Source of the DNA: Chara braunii | Taxonomy: Eukaryota; Streptophyta; Charophyceae; Charales; Characeae | Direction of reading: 5' to 3' | Length of the DNA stretch: 30,607 bases | Assembly (NCBI GenBank): GCA_003427395.1 | Contig: BFEA01000116.1 | Location: 3,176,606 to 3,207,212, forward strand | Part shown: positions 10,099 through 19,224 of the stretch, one piece after another | Position numbering within the stretch: position 1 is the first letter of the stretch | How the letters are laid out: each line of letters starts with the position of its first letter | Made by a program: the position numbers and the translations under genes | The notes under the pieces: model-generated | Seen by the model: the letters and a program-made list of their open reading frames with translations, nothing else | Told to the model about the DNA's origin: nothing | Database searches by the model: none

Positions 10099-10684
10099 TG
10101 AAGGACGAAGTTGGCCGGCATCTTGTTAATCCTTTCCATTGAGGTTCCGTCAGCATCCGCTGTTTCCATCGCAGCTGGTTTCCATGATCCAATTCGCAGA
10201 GTATTTCTGCACTGTCCACCCAGATAGAGCGAAAGTTATCCAAGAGTTCAATCGGTTCTTGTTTACCTTTTTGGCACATTTTGCTTTTTTGTTTTTTTTG
10301 CCCAAAATTTTGTTTTGTTCCAACATTTTATTTTTTTATTTTTTTAAAGCAAATTCTTTTAATCCCCACCAATTTATCTACCTGCCGAATTGGGCAGGAC
10401 TGCATTTCAGGCCTTTATTAGGTCATTAATACTCATTCTAGTATTAGGGGGAGCCTCGTAGCAGCCACAACCATGCTCAAGCCTCCATTGAAAGAACATG
10501 CGCGAGCTGCACCCACCAGCAGGAACGACACCTACAGCACGCAGGCTATATACCGGCCAGAGGTCAGCCAATATAGCATGAGCTTCTTCTAAGGTCCAGT
10601 CACACTGCCTCCACTAAGGTCCCCTCCCCCTATGAACACCAGCAGTATCTGCTCAATGCCACTCAAGGGAACCAACTGCACCCT

Positions 10685-10860
10685 CTGAATTTATAAATTT
10701 CATTTTCATTTACACAACTATACTTCCATTTTCATTTACAACTCCACTTCCGTTTTCTTTTACAACTCTACTTTCATTTTCTTTTCTTTTTTTTTTTCTT
10801 TTTTTTTTTTTTACTTCCATTTTCATTTACAACTATACTTTCATTTTCATTTACAACTAA
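10685..10860 (+). repeat. Degenerate ~24-bp pyrimidine-rich tandem repeat
   Basis: Units of the type CTTCCATTTTCATTTACAAC plus four bases recur about six to seven times, split by a T/C homopolymer block at 10778-10812. Its pyrimidine-rich style is close to that of the 25-bp minisatellite at 15.6 kb. Confidence 0.7.
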
Positions 10861-12530
10861 AAATTGCTATTTCATTTGCATACTGCTATGGGCCCAAGTG
10901 CCTGGTGGCTAAGACTCTACAACAAGGCGGGCTTTTTTTAATTCAAAAAACGAGGGGGGGGAGGGGGGAATTGACATGACAGAACGCAAGTTAAAAATGT
11001 GTGAGGTGAGAGAAAAATATATGGATGTCCTCCGATGAGGAGAAGGCAGCTTTAAATCAAAAAACTAATAAAAAATAAAATAAAAAGAATGCGTCCATTG
11101 TTTTGGCCCAGTGCGCCAGGCTCATAATAATAGTGCCGCATCATAAAAATAATGTCCGTGACAACGGTGGTTTAAAACAGCTTTGGCAGCCAAGCCAGAA
11201 GTTCGTAGAGGATTTTCTTTGTAGGTTTTTTTTTCAGTGCGAAAGCCGTAATACCAATCAAGTTAAGGGAGTGGGGTGCAGCAGCGGGAAGAATAGACCC
11301 TCTCCCTGAGGGAATACCATTCTGAAATAAAAAAAATAAAAATAAAAAAATCTTCTCATGTCATTTCGCCTTCAGGGATTAGCAGTCGAAAAACAAAACA
11401 AAACAAAACGCGAGTTTAATAGTTTAGAGCACATGGAGGGGCACGAGGGGCCCACCACAACATCTCATCTCATCTCCCTCCTTGCCGTCCTGTTTCAGTA
11501 TGTATGCCTCTGTCCCTGTGTGACTCAGTATCATCTCAGTCTGCTACAGCTGGGCCAACCGATGGGATACCGACAGTCCACATGCCAGAACAATGGGATA
11601 GAGGCAGGCCTCAGGCCAGAGAAATGCGATACCAGCAGTTATCACAGTCAGCATGCCAGTGCAATGGGATACACCCAGTCCCCCCAAACCAGTGGGATAC
11701 CCGGGCCCATGTCCCACTTGTCGAGGTTTAGTTATGTTCTTTTCTTTTTTTCTTTTTTTTCAAGGCTACATTCTACTCTGAATTTCACCTCACTGCCTAC
11801 CTACCACTACTAATTATGGTACAATTACGTTATAATTATGGTTCCGAGCATACATGACTCCCTACCATCCGATCTGAAAATCTCAACGACACAGTTTGAC
11901 CACACTGAAAATTAAATGATATATTAAACTAACCCCCGATAGAGTGACACAGCCTTCAGGCTGCACACCCGCACCCTAAACCAGTAAGCCAATCCGAATC
12001 CAGACGTCCGACTGGCGGTTCTGGCCTGGATACCCCGGCCTTGGCTGGCTCTATGGTGATTTCGCGTCAGTCAGATGCACCCAGGGGGAAAAAAAAAAAG
12101 AAGAAAAAAAGAAAAAGCCACAACTGCAGTTCAAATCATAAAGCGGACCCCTGCTTGTCGCTGCGAGCCACCTCTTTGTCTTTGGTTAATCAGTATCGGT
12201 CCCATGCATACCCTTTTTCACTTCTTTTCTTAACTCCGCTATGCATTCACGCCCGTCTTCACCCGAAGAGAACACCCGATCGTCGTATCTGTATTTGGGC
12301 AAACTCCCAGGGCAGGTGCAGAGACATACACGAGGCATTTATTCGAGTAAGGACGATGGTCCACTCCCCTTCTGGTCACCATTATCGTATTACACTGCTA
12401 CTGAGAATCGGACTCCTGTCTTCGCAGTCTCTGTCGTGACGGTCCATGGACACAAGGGAACGGAAAAAAGGAAAACAAAACAAGGGGACCTGGGGCCCTG
12501 TACTAACGGTTTGAGCAACCTCTACCGTCT
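10861..12530. other. No gene recognised; simple repeats
   Basis: Holds a G8-A-G6 run at 10954-10968, A-rich tracts near 11040-11090 and 11325-11350, an A/G run at 12088-12118 and the ATGGGATAC repeats listed separately. The longest open frames (11358-11813, 12041-12439) are low-complexity and have no domain. Confidence 0.5.
11560..11705 (+). repeat. Irregular repeats of an ATGGGATAC motif
   Basis: The motif ATGGGATAC or a one-base variant, often followed within a few bases by CAG, recurs five times (near 11562, 11593, 11625, 11664, 11692). The two blocks beginning ATGCCAG at about 11583 and 11653 are the best matched. It looks like a worn tandem array. Confidence 0.6.
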
Positions 12531-12801
12531 TGGCCCGAACACAACGCAACCTGAATACAAGCTATCTTTCCGGTGCGGTGCAGTCAAAATATATATCGGT
12601 GCAACGTGTTCGGGGAAGACGGTACTTTCCTGATGTCCTGAACCGAACCATATGCCGACTGCTAACGACTTGCCCCGAACACAAGGCACAATGATAATGA
12701 ATGAATACATGCCGTCTTTCCGGACCGGTGCAGTCAAGTGTCAGTGCGTTGCATTCGAGAGAAGACGCTACTTCACTGAGGCCAAGCATATGCCCGACTA
12801 C
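12531..12801 (+). repeat. Diverged ~140-bp tandem duplication
   Basis: 12531-12660 and 12671-12801 share the order CCCGAACACAA, ATCTTTCCGG or GTCTTTCCGG, CGGTGCAGTCAA, TATGCCGACT or TATGCCCGACT, at an offset of 140-150 bases. Neither copy is clearly coding. Confidence 0.7.
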
Positions 12802-13116
12802 CTCCCAAATCGAAAAAATGCCGACTACCTACCGGTAGTATGCCTGATGCAAACTGAGCTGACACCTTTCTTTGTTCCGTTTCTCTGGAGACTGCACTTG
12901 CGGGATACCGGGTCAAGCGTCCCAGTGCTACATGAATAGGTAAAACACAGATCGATGAGTTTGACAACAGTGAGTAATGCACCATCCTTCTTCATGAGAG
13001 CGTAGCTGGCTGGAATCCCTCCCCTATAAAATACAATACAGCCCTACCAATACCCTTCCCCCCAAACCAATACTGTTATAGTAAGATATTGCCTGGAGGA
13101 GAAAGCGAGTCGATGA
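12802..13116. other. No gene recognised
   Basis: Short spacer between duplications, with a TATAAAA-like site at 13025-13031 (CTATAAAATAC). Nothing else is supported. Confidence 0.4.
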
Positions 13117-13404
13117 ACTCCGTCACAGACCTCACTTGAACAGGATCAAAGGTCGACACAACGTTGGACCCGTGCGTACGAAATTGACAACCCGTGCATT
13201 ACCTTACTGCACAAGCTTCAACCGCGTGACATTGGAGCTAGAAGTTCACCCAAGAACGCAATCTGCAACGGTTCAGCTAGGCATATAGTCTGCTATGCTT
13301 CACCTAAGCACATAGTCTGCAACCATTCCCCTAACCACGCAGTCTGCAACCATTCACCTAACCAAGAAGTGTGCAACCATTCAACTAAAGACAGTCTGTG
13401 GTGA
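13117..13404 (+). other. Open frame with Cys-containing 9-residue repeats
   Basis: Frame 1 is open for 95 codons without an ATG, between stops at 13114 and 13402. Its second half translates the 27-bp array into repeats of the type VCNHSPNHA, with one Cys per unit. Because 27 is divisible by three, a repeat array stays open by default, so this may not be a gene. It could be an exon or an old coding remnant. No family is recognised. Confidence 0.25.
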
Positions 13405-13424
13405 ATCAGCTAAGCACATAATCG
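13265..13424 (+). repeat. 27-bp minisatellite, six units
   Basis: Units start at 13265, 13292, 13319, 13346, 13373 and 13398. All are 27 bp except the fifth (25 bp). The middle ones begin GCAACCATTC and most end AGTCT. A stray piece, CATAGTCTGCAAC, recurs at 13546-13558 inside the next duplication. Confidence 0.85.
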
Positions 13425-13454
13425 GCAAAGAACACAGCAAGTGGTAGACATATG

Positions 13455-13690
13455 AGAGCGGAATTCGAAAAAGAAGTGTCAAGAGATAGTAGGCTGCGCC
13501 GGCGATGAAAATGAAGGAAAACACGTACCAGCCGCTCTCCAGATCCATAGTCTGCAACGAAGTAAGAGCGGAATTCGAAAAAGAAAAGAGAATAATGGGT
13601 TGGATTGTCCAGAATGTACCTAGTATACGATAGTTGGCGCCAAAATGAAGGACCACAGAAACAAGCCGCTCCCCAGATCCTATGTCCTGC
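13455..13690 (-). repeat. Diverged ~110-135-bp tandem duplication, possibly once coding on the minus strand
   Basis: A 21-base sequence is identical at 13455-13475 and 13565-13585, and GCCGCTCTCCAGATCC (13531) pairs with GCCGCTCCCCAGATCC (13665). Read on the minus strand, both copies give similar peptides: DLESGWYVFSFIFIAG and DLGSGLFLWSFILAP. Copy 1 continues into LLFRIPL, and the matching block lies in another frame in copy 2. The hydrophobic run looks like a membrane segment. No family is recognised. Confidence 0.6.
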
Positions 13691-13992
13691 CGTCTGCTAC
13701 GCCCATCTCCTTAATTCTATTCACGACCTCAACCTCAACCTCCACTTCCCTCTTCCCCCCCCTCCCCTCCGCTCTCCTCTTCACACCCACCTGTCACTTC
13801 CGACCGTACTCATGGGCAAGACTTGGAACAGAACTGGGAGATTCAGGTTTTTGAGAGGTTTAGGGGAAATGGGGGACACTCAAACGGGGAGGTTTTATGA
13901 TCTGCCCCCACTACCAGGTAGTGCCAGGACGACAGTGCACGAAAGAGGAGGTAATGCCGAATCCCCACTAATAGGACACGAGCCACTCCCTC

Positions 13993-14125
13993 CCTCCCGC
14001 AGCAACCATTGGCATAGACGCTTTCAGACAGGAAGATATTGCTAAGTTGATGGAAACCAAACTGCATGCACACATCCCACATCCCGCAACAACCATTAAC
14101 ATAGACAGTTTGCACCCCAGGATGA
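13993..14125. repeat. Diverged ~87-bp tandem duplication
   Basis: CCCGCAGCAACCATTGGCAT (13996) and CCCGCAACAACCATTAACAT (14083) start two similar 40-base blocks that end GGAAGATA and GGATGATA. Minus-strand readings share a NGCCG motif. Confidence 0.7.
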
Positions 14126-15332
14126 TACTATTACGTTCAAGGAAAAAAGAGTGAACCCATCCCGTAGCATCTTCAATTTGGAATACATCCCCGGGAATGC
14201 CGATGCACGGACACATCACTCCACTGCTCGCCGAATTCGAAAATCTTGGTGCGACTAAGTAACAAAACACAGAGTTCCAAGGATACAGCGACACTGGGGA
14301 AGGGACACAAGGCGGCCAAGCCCGTGAGCGGTTCGCACCTGCTGCGATGGAAATGCAACAGGATGATCACCAGATTCAAAATTCAGACACAAAACGAGTA
14401 CTTAAAAAACGGATAAAATATGAACACAAATCGACATTTCGGACGAAATACATAATATGAATAAAATGAAAGATAAGATTATAATGAGTACTTTCTCGTA
14501 ACAAAAATCACAAAACAAACACGAACGAAAAGAACGCCGGGGGGGGTAAGCTCCCACTTGCCCTAACTTCTGCTTTCCGATCTCTTCCAATTGGGATGAC
14601 ATCGACGTCAAGAACAGAAAACTCTTTCCAGGGAAGTGAGTCGCAAGTAAAAACGACACATCACAACGATAGAAAACTAAACATACACATACATCAAATA
14701 GAAACCGGGAATGTCTCCTCTCCGATAATCCCACGACAACAGTCATCAGTAAGTATCACAGAATAAAAGCGGGACCGAGAACAGCAGACGACGAAGGGAG
14801 AAATGCCAAGTGACGGAAATACCTTATCTGAAGGGGGTACCGTTTCCAAAAAAGTTAAAACAAAACAGCAAAAGCCTAAACTCAAAGGCATAGTTCAAGG
14901 TTCAAGCATAGTCCGAACTGCCAAACCTCATTTCCTTGGAAAAACGCAAAAACAAAAAACGAAAACGAACTGCCAAAGTTAAACTAAAATAAGAAAGAAA
15001 AGCAATCGACGTTATCACCGACAGAAACGGCAAGCAGCTCAGTAAAATAAGGTCTCAGTCTAATGATCTGCTGATCTGTTGTCAGCCGTCAAGACGATGA
15101 CCTCCACGGCAGCAAATCGATTGGGCAAACGCATTCCTTACAGACATTGGGTCGGTATTCCAGGAAATGGCAAGGGGAACAAAGGCAAAATGGAGAAGAG
15201 ATCACGCAGCTGTGATATGATCTTCACGGCTGGCAAACAATTGACTACGTAGTTCTTTCACTCACGAACTGCTTGGTCCGTTGCTCAGGATAAAATAGGT
15301 GACGACGACCACATGACAGAACCGATAACCCC
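14126..15332. other. No gene recognised; A-rich plus strand
   Basis: Plus strand is purine-rich with poor complexity near 14400-14560 and 14940-15000. The minus-strand frame 14402-14746 is Phe/Leu/Ser-rich and has no domain; such frames arise easily from the base bias. Confidence 0.45.
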
Positions 15333-15443
15333 AATAGAAGCCATTACTTTACGTTCAGCTAGTACTGAAAAAGCAACTGCTAGTAAAAGTGGTATTATTA
15401 TTCCAAGTATTTTGGCTAAAATGCCAATTATATACAATTTCAT
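15333..15443 (-). pseudogene. nad1: Nuclear copy of the start of mitochondrial nad1
   Basis: Thirty-seven codons on the minus strand (15443 to 15333) read [20 protein letters not shown] and then [16 protein letters not shown]. This is the first transmembrane helix and the invariant AERKVMA motif of NADH dehydrogenase subunit 1, a membrane subunit of respiratory complex I. The match ends after MAS; the next residues (IGVIGSVMW) are not the QRR-x-GPN expected. The piece has AT-rich organelle-like codons and no stop, whereas its flanks differ in composition. A whole protein has over 300 residues, so this is a short mitochondrial insertion or a fragment ending at an exon edge. The minus frame stays open into flanking sequence (15575-15285). 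Confidence 0.8.
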
Positions 15444-15620
15444 TTTCGGGCAAAAGGGAAGACTGCCGACAATTGTAAGCAAATGAAGGAAACAATTTCG
15501 GGAAAGAACCAACGTGAGACCCGATCTGCGAAAACGGCAAGGAAAGGAATAGCAAGATGGACACCAAATTGGCATGCTGCAAAAGAGATGGGGGAAACTA
15601 TGGGAGTGACAAAATATTTC
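15444..15620. other. Spacer between the nad1 fragment and the minisatellite
   Basis: No motif recognised. It may include mitochondrial sequence from upstream of nad1, since the minus frame remains open here, but no conserved element supports this. Confidence 0.35.
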
Positions 15621-15968
15621 TTTCTCCTCTCCATTTCACCTTTCATTATCTACCTCCATTTCACCTTTCATTTCTATTGTTATATACCGACTAAGCTACA
15701 TTCTCCTCTCCATTTCACCTTTCATTATATACCTCCATTTCACCTTTCATTTCTATTGTTATATACCGACTAAGCTACATTCTCCTCTCCATTTCACCTT
15801 TCATTATCTACCTCCATTTCACCTTTCATTATCTACCTCCATTTCACCTTTCATTATCTACCTCCATTCCACCTTTCATTTCTATTGTTATATACCGACT
15901 AAGCAACATTCTCCTCTCCATTTCACCTTTCGTTATCTACCTCCATTTCACCTTTCATTATCTATCTA
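15621..15968 (+). repeat. Nested 25-bp / 79-bp minisatellite
   Basis: The higher-order unit begins CTCCTCTCCATTTCACCTTT at 15624, 15703, 15782 and 15911 (spacings 79, 79 and 129). Each 79-bp unit holds about two 25-bp units (CTCCATTTCACCTTTCATTA plus TCTAC) and a 29-base linker with TTGTTATATACCGACTAAGC. The third unit has two extra 25-bp copies, which explains 129 = 79 + 50. Copies are nearly identical, so expansion is recent. Confidence 0.9.
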
Positions 15969-17674
15969 CCCCCCTTACTCCTAAGCCTATGCATCCCCTT
16001 ACTAATTGGGTGCGGCAGGGTAACGGCGTTCCCTATGCGTAGTTTGTGGCAAAACTGCCAACTCTTGCACGTACTCAAAGAAGAGAACAAAGGAACCTAT
16101 CTACGTGAAACCAGAAATACGAATATGGCGGGAAGAGAGGGGATTAGAAAAATGCAGAGGAAAAAATAGAGAGATGCGGATAGATATGCCAGGAAAGAGT
16201 GGGGACGGCAAGGGAAGGATCAAGACGTCGATGAGTCGCTTGCGCTCAGACTGCTAAAAAATGGCAGGCATGGTAAGTAACCGTGATTTCATAGATGTGA
16301 AAATGGCGGGACGGAGGGAAAATTGACGTGTGAATGCAGAACCGCCGGGACACGGAAGACCGTCGGATTGTACACGAAGGACATAGTAAGGAAATCTGGA
16401 TCGACGGCGCAGAAGGGGAGGCCCTGTTGTTGCCCTCTCTCCGATTCTAGTTAGGCATCAACCTACCCCAACCAACAAACAAGGACGGGCGAGATGCATG
16501 CGCTAGCGGAACTTTCACCCCGTCGTACACAGTCGTGCGCTTCAGAGTACTCGACTTACCTCCACTTCGCTGACATCCGTTTCCAGAACAGGCGGCGCAA
16601 AAACGAATCCGATTCGTAGAACCTCCGGGAACTGCATTGGCAAGAACAAACAAAAAAACTGCATTGCAATTGCAAAGAACAAAACTTCCAACAGTTTTAG
16701 AAAGAACCCAAAAGCATAAGCATAAACTTGAATGAAATTACTCTATTAGGAAGAATACGACCATACAGAAGGCACGCAACGGTCGATGGAATGAGATATA
16801 CACCGACGCAAATCAAGAAATGGATGGACACAGGAAGAATATAAACATACAGACAGAAGGCAAGAATACAACCATAAAACGGCACTCACGGTCGATGGAT
16901 CAAGATGCACACCGACAAATATCAAGAAATGGATAGACGCAATGCGAACTAAAAATTGAGAGACCCAACCAAAAAACGTGCTCTCGATTACAGCCAAGAA
17001 AACACCGGCAGACAAAAGTAGTCGAGGGCGATATATTACCCACCAATTAGTTAACACCGGTCACTCCGACAGATGAGTCGATGCAACAAGCTCCGCCAAC
17101 AGATAATCACCGGATAAAAGAAGCGTGAATAACTCCGCTTCATTTCCCGAAGAGAATGCACGAAAGACGAGTGAGACCGATCCTTCTACGGAAGAACGAA
17201 CAAATAGCTAGGCTTCTTATCCCGCCGCCGAGAACTCAAAGAAAAGACAAACGGTGTCCTTTTCACTATGTTTGTCCTTTTGACGAAAGAAACCCGCTCT
17301 TATTCTAGTATAGAACCAATAAGTAACTCAACCGATTGACAATAAGAGGGGGGAAGAACCCCAGCCCTCGAGGAAATGACCATTTGAGAAATCCTGAAAC
17401 GCCACGGACCTTTCAAACAAGGGAGCATATCAGCAATAATCAAGAACCGACGACAACGAACAAGTCGTCAATAATCGGACCCAGAAGTAAGAATGAATCG
17501 AAAAAAGGAAGGCTTAAGTAAATAGAAAAAGAAAATTAGGGAGCACAGAGCCCCGTTCTACTAACGAACGTCACCAAGATTCACAGTTCTCCCCAATTAC
17601 TGATTTCATGTATTCCAAATTACTGGTTCCATCGCTGCACGTATCGACTGCTGAACCCTCGCAGGTGAGCCCCT
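15969..17674. other. No gene recognised apart from the duplication at 16.75 kb
   Basis: Purine-rich plus strand with scattered short frames and no domain. It forms the 3' side of the LORELEI-like gene; I see no clear AATAAA polyadenylation signal on the minus strand close to that stop. Confidence 0.4.
16749..16940 (-). repeat. Diverged ~110-bp tandem duplication with conserved peptide reading
   Basis: 16749-16830 and 16853-16940 share CGGTCGATGGA, GATATACACCGACGCAAATC or GATGCACACCGACAAATATC, and AAGAAATGGATGGAC. On the minus strand the copies read SIHFLICVGVYLIPSTV and SIHFLIFVGVHLDPSTV in different frames. The likeness at the peptide level hints at an old membrane-segment exon, but no family is recognised. 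Confidence 0.65.
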
Positions 17675-18232
17675 TCAACGCAAGAACAGGACCGCTAGGA
17701 AGGCCAGTGCGAGCTGCATGACCGTGGGTGCGCTTATGGACAAAGCGGCATTGCTAGCAGGGGCACTAGATGGCGCTGAGTTCTTGCCATTAGCAGAAGG
17801 AACTGTCGTCACAGTCGTACCAGAAGGCCCACCCTCCGGCGCCTCCGAGGGCAATGACGACTCAGCAGCAAGACCTCTACGATCAGGACGGCCACAAATC
17901 TGCTCATAGTTCCAAGCGATGTGAGCATAGCCGTTCTTCTCGAACACCTTGGAAAAGCTCAACGCGCACTTGGCATTGAAGCTCTCGCTCTCGAAAATCT
18001 GGGACAACAGCAAATCAACATTGAAGCAGCAAAGTCTCCGATTCGCCTTGGGAGAATTCAAATCGCAAACATCCTTCAAGGACGCCCAGTCTAGGTTGGC
18101 CCCGTTGCACGGATCAGAAGCCTCCGTTGTTTCGACATTGCCCACTGGGGACTCGATCACCATGTCTGCTACTGCCGCAGATGACACAATGCTCAGCGCC
18201 AGCAGCACAGCAAATGCCCTGACAACCTTCAT
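17675..18232 (-). CDS. LORELEI-like GPI-anchored secreted protein
   Basis: A complete 185-residue frame from ATG (18232) to TGA. Residues 1-22 are a signal peptide (basic start, hydrophobic core, AVA end). A Cys-rich domain spans 42-113 with Cys at 42, 56, 68, 69, 89 and 113. A Ser/Pro/Gly/Ala-rich linker follows (122-163), then a hydrophobic tail (166-184) with small residues just before it, the pattern of a GPI-attachment signal (possible site S160 or N161). Spacing fits the LORELEI/LLG family: a CC pair, 19 residues, then C-A-x2-F-S with Gly 12 positions later and Cys at the end (LLG1 has 20 and the same Gly position). Two of the eight LLG cysteines (the one after CC and the last) are absent. 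Known members chaperone and co-receive with FERONIA-type kinases for RALF peptides at the plasma membrane. The role here is inferred; a SPARK-like GPI protein is an alternative. No introns are needed. Confidence 0.7.
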   Translation of the reverse strand: MKVVRAFAVLLALSIVSSAAVADMVIESPVGNVETTEASDPCNGANLDWASLKDVCDLNSPKANRRLCCFNVDLLLSQIFESESFNAKCALSFSKVFEKNGYAHIAWNYEQICGRPDRRGLAAESSLPSEAPEGGPSGTTVTTVPSANGKNSAPSSAPASNAALSISAPTVMQLALAFLAVLFLR

Positions 18233-18355
18233 CTTTGCCTCTCCGAGTGGCTGCTCTCAATCGAAACAAAAGATTGTCCACCCGCAAGAAGCAGGATAAA
18301 TCCGCAAAACAGAACGAATAAGGACACAAAGAAAGACACGGAGAAGAAGTGGAAG

Positions 18356-18391
18356 AAGGAGAAGAAGAAGAAGAAGAAGAAGAAGAAGACA
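18356..18391. repeat. GAA/TTC microsatellite
   Basis: About ten GAA units lie 125-160 bases upstream of the start codon of the LORELEI-like gene; read in the gene's direction this is a TTC/CTT tract, common in plant 5' leaders and promoters. A regulatory role is inference. Confidence 0.85.
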
Positions 18392-18921
18392 AGGTATCGA
18401 CTTGCCGGTATAGGTCTCCTCAGATATGCGTGGCACTTAGTTGAAAAAGGACTGGTCGACTGATCGAGTGAACCGCATGCAAGCAGACTTGTTCAACGAA
18501 GCAGCAGCTGTTCCTGTACATACGTCTCTGTATTCCTCTGCGCCAAGATTCCGCTCGCGCGAGTATTCTCTTCTCCCGCTCAGAATGACCTTTCTAATGC
18601 GAGGAGAGCGAGAGAGGAGGACGCGCGAACACAACCATCGAACTGAGAGAGAGCCGACGACGATGCTAAGGCTGGGAATCTGGCGGCAATAAAAACGAAT
18701 CGAACTGGAAACTGGAACTGCCTACGGGCGCGGTACCTACTGGTGGCTACCGGTAGCGGCTGGGTCGGGCGTAGGGCTTGCTTGTGGGCGGGTGGACACT
18801 CGGCCTCACCTCACAACGCACAAAAAACAAAATGAAAGGAAAAAGGAGAGTGCATCTTCCCGTAGAAACTGGCAAGATTCGGGCTAGCACTACGAATCGC
18901 AACGAATATACTTTGCCACCT

Positions 18922-18952
18922 CCGTTTGGTTTCCGTTTGGTTTCCGTTTGGT
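18922..18952 (+). repeat. 10-bp tandem repeat, three copies
   Basis: TCCGTTTGGT occurs three times in a row, with partial units at the edges. Confidence 0.85.
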
Positions 18953-19224
18953 AGTATTCTCTGTGACGAGGCGCGTAGGGTTCCAGCGCTGGCCGAACGT
19001 GGAAAGCGGAAAGGAAATGGCAAACGCATCTTGCTATCTTCTTGCTAAAGATACACCCGCGCAATTTCACACATTTCTGGCCTGCCAACTAAAGTAGTGC
19101 AGCTACCGTAGGGTTCGGTCTGGAGGTATCTGGCCCCAATTCCGGACAAGTGAGGACGAAAAAGCCGTGTGAGCCTTGGGCCCTCGTTCCTCGGCCCACA
19201 GCCTACCCCAACCGGGGACGTCTC

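Larger units (their letters stand above)
9553..10684. other. No gene recognised; G-rich and AT-rich patches
   Basis: Contains a G-quadruplex-type block at 9947-9975, the 23-bp direct repeats listed separately, and a T-rich block at 10275-10345. Short open frames lack domains. Confidence 0.5.
18233..19224. other. Upstream region of the LORELEI-like gene
   Basis: Probable 5' leader and promoter on the minus strand, with a GAA microsatellite and a short 10-bp tandem repeat listed separately. No TATA box is evident on the minus strand in the first 500 bases. Overlapping frames on both strands have no domain. Confidence 0.45.

Noticed and set aside
15483-15773. Plus-strand coding frame over the minisatellite
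   Set aside because: The apparent protein is a translation of the repeat array and has no independent support.
15621-15968. CRISPR array
   Set aside because: The repeats are contiguous minisatellite units without unique spacers, in eukaryotic DNA.
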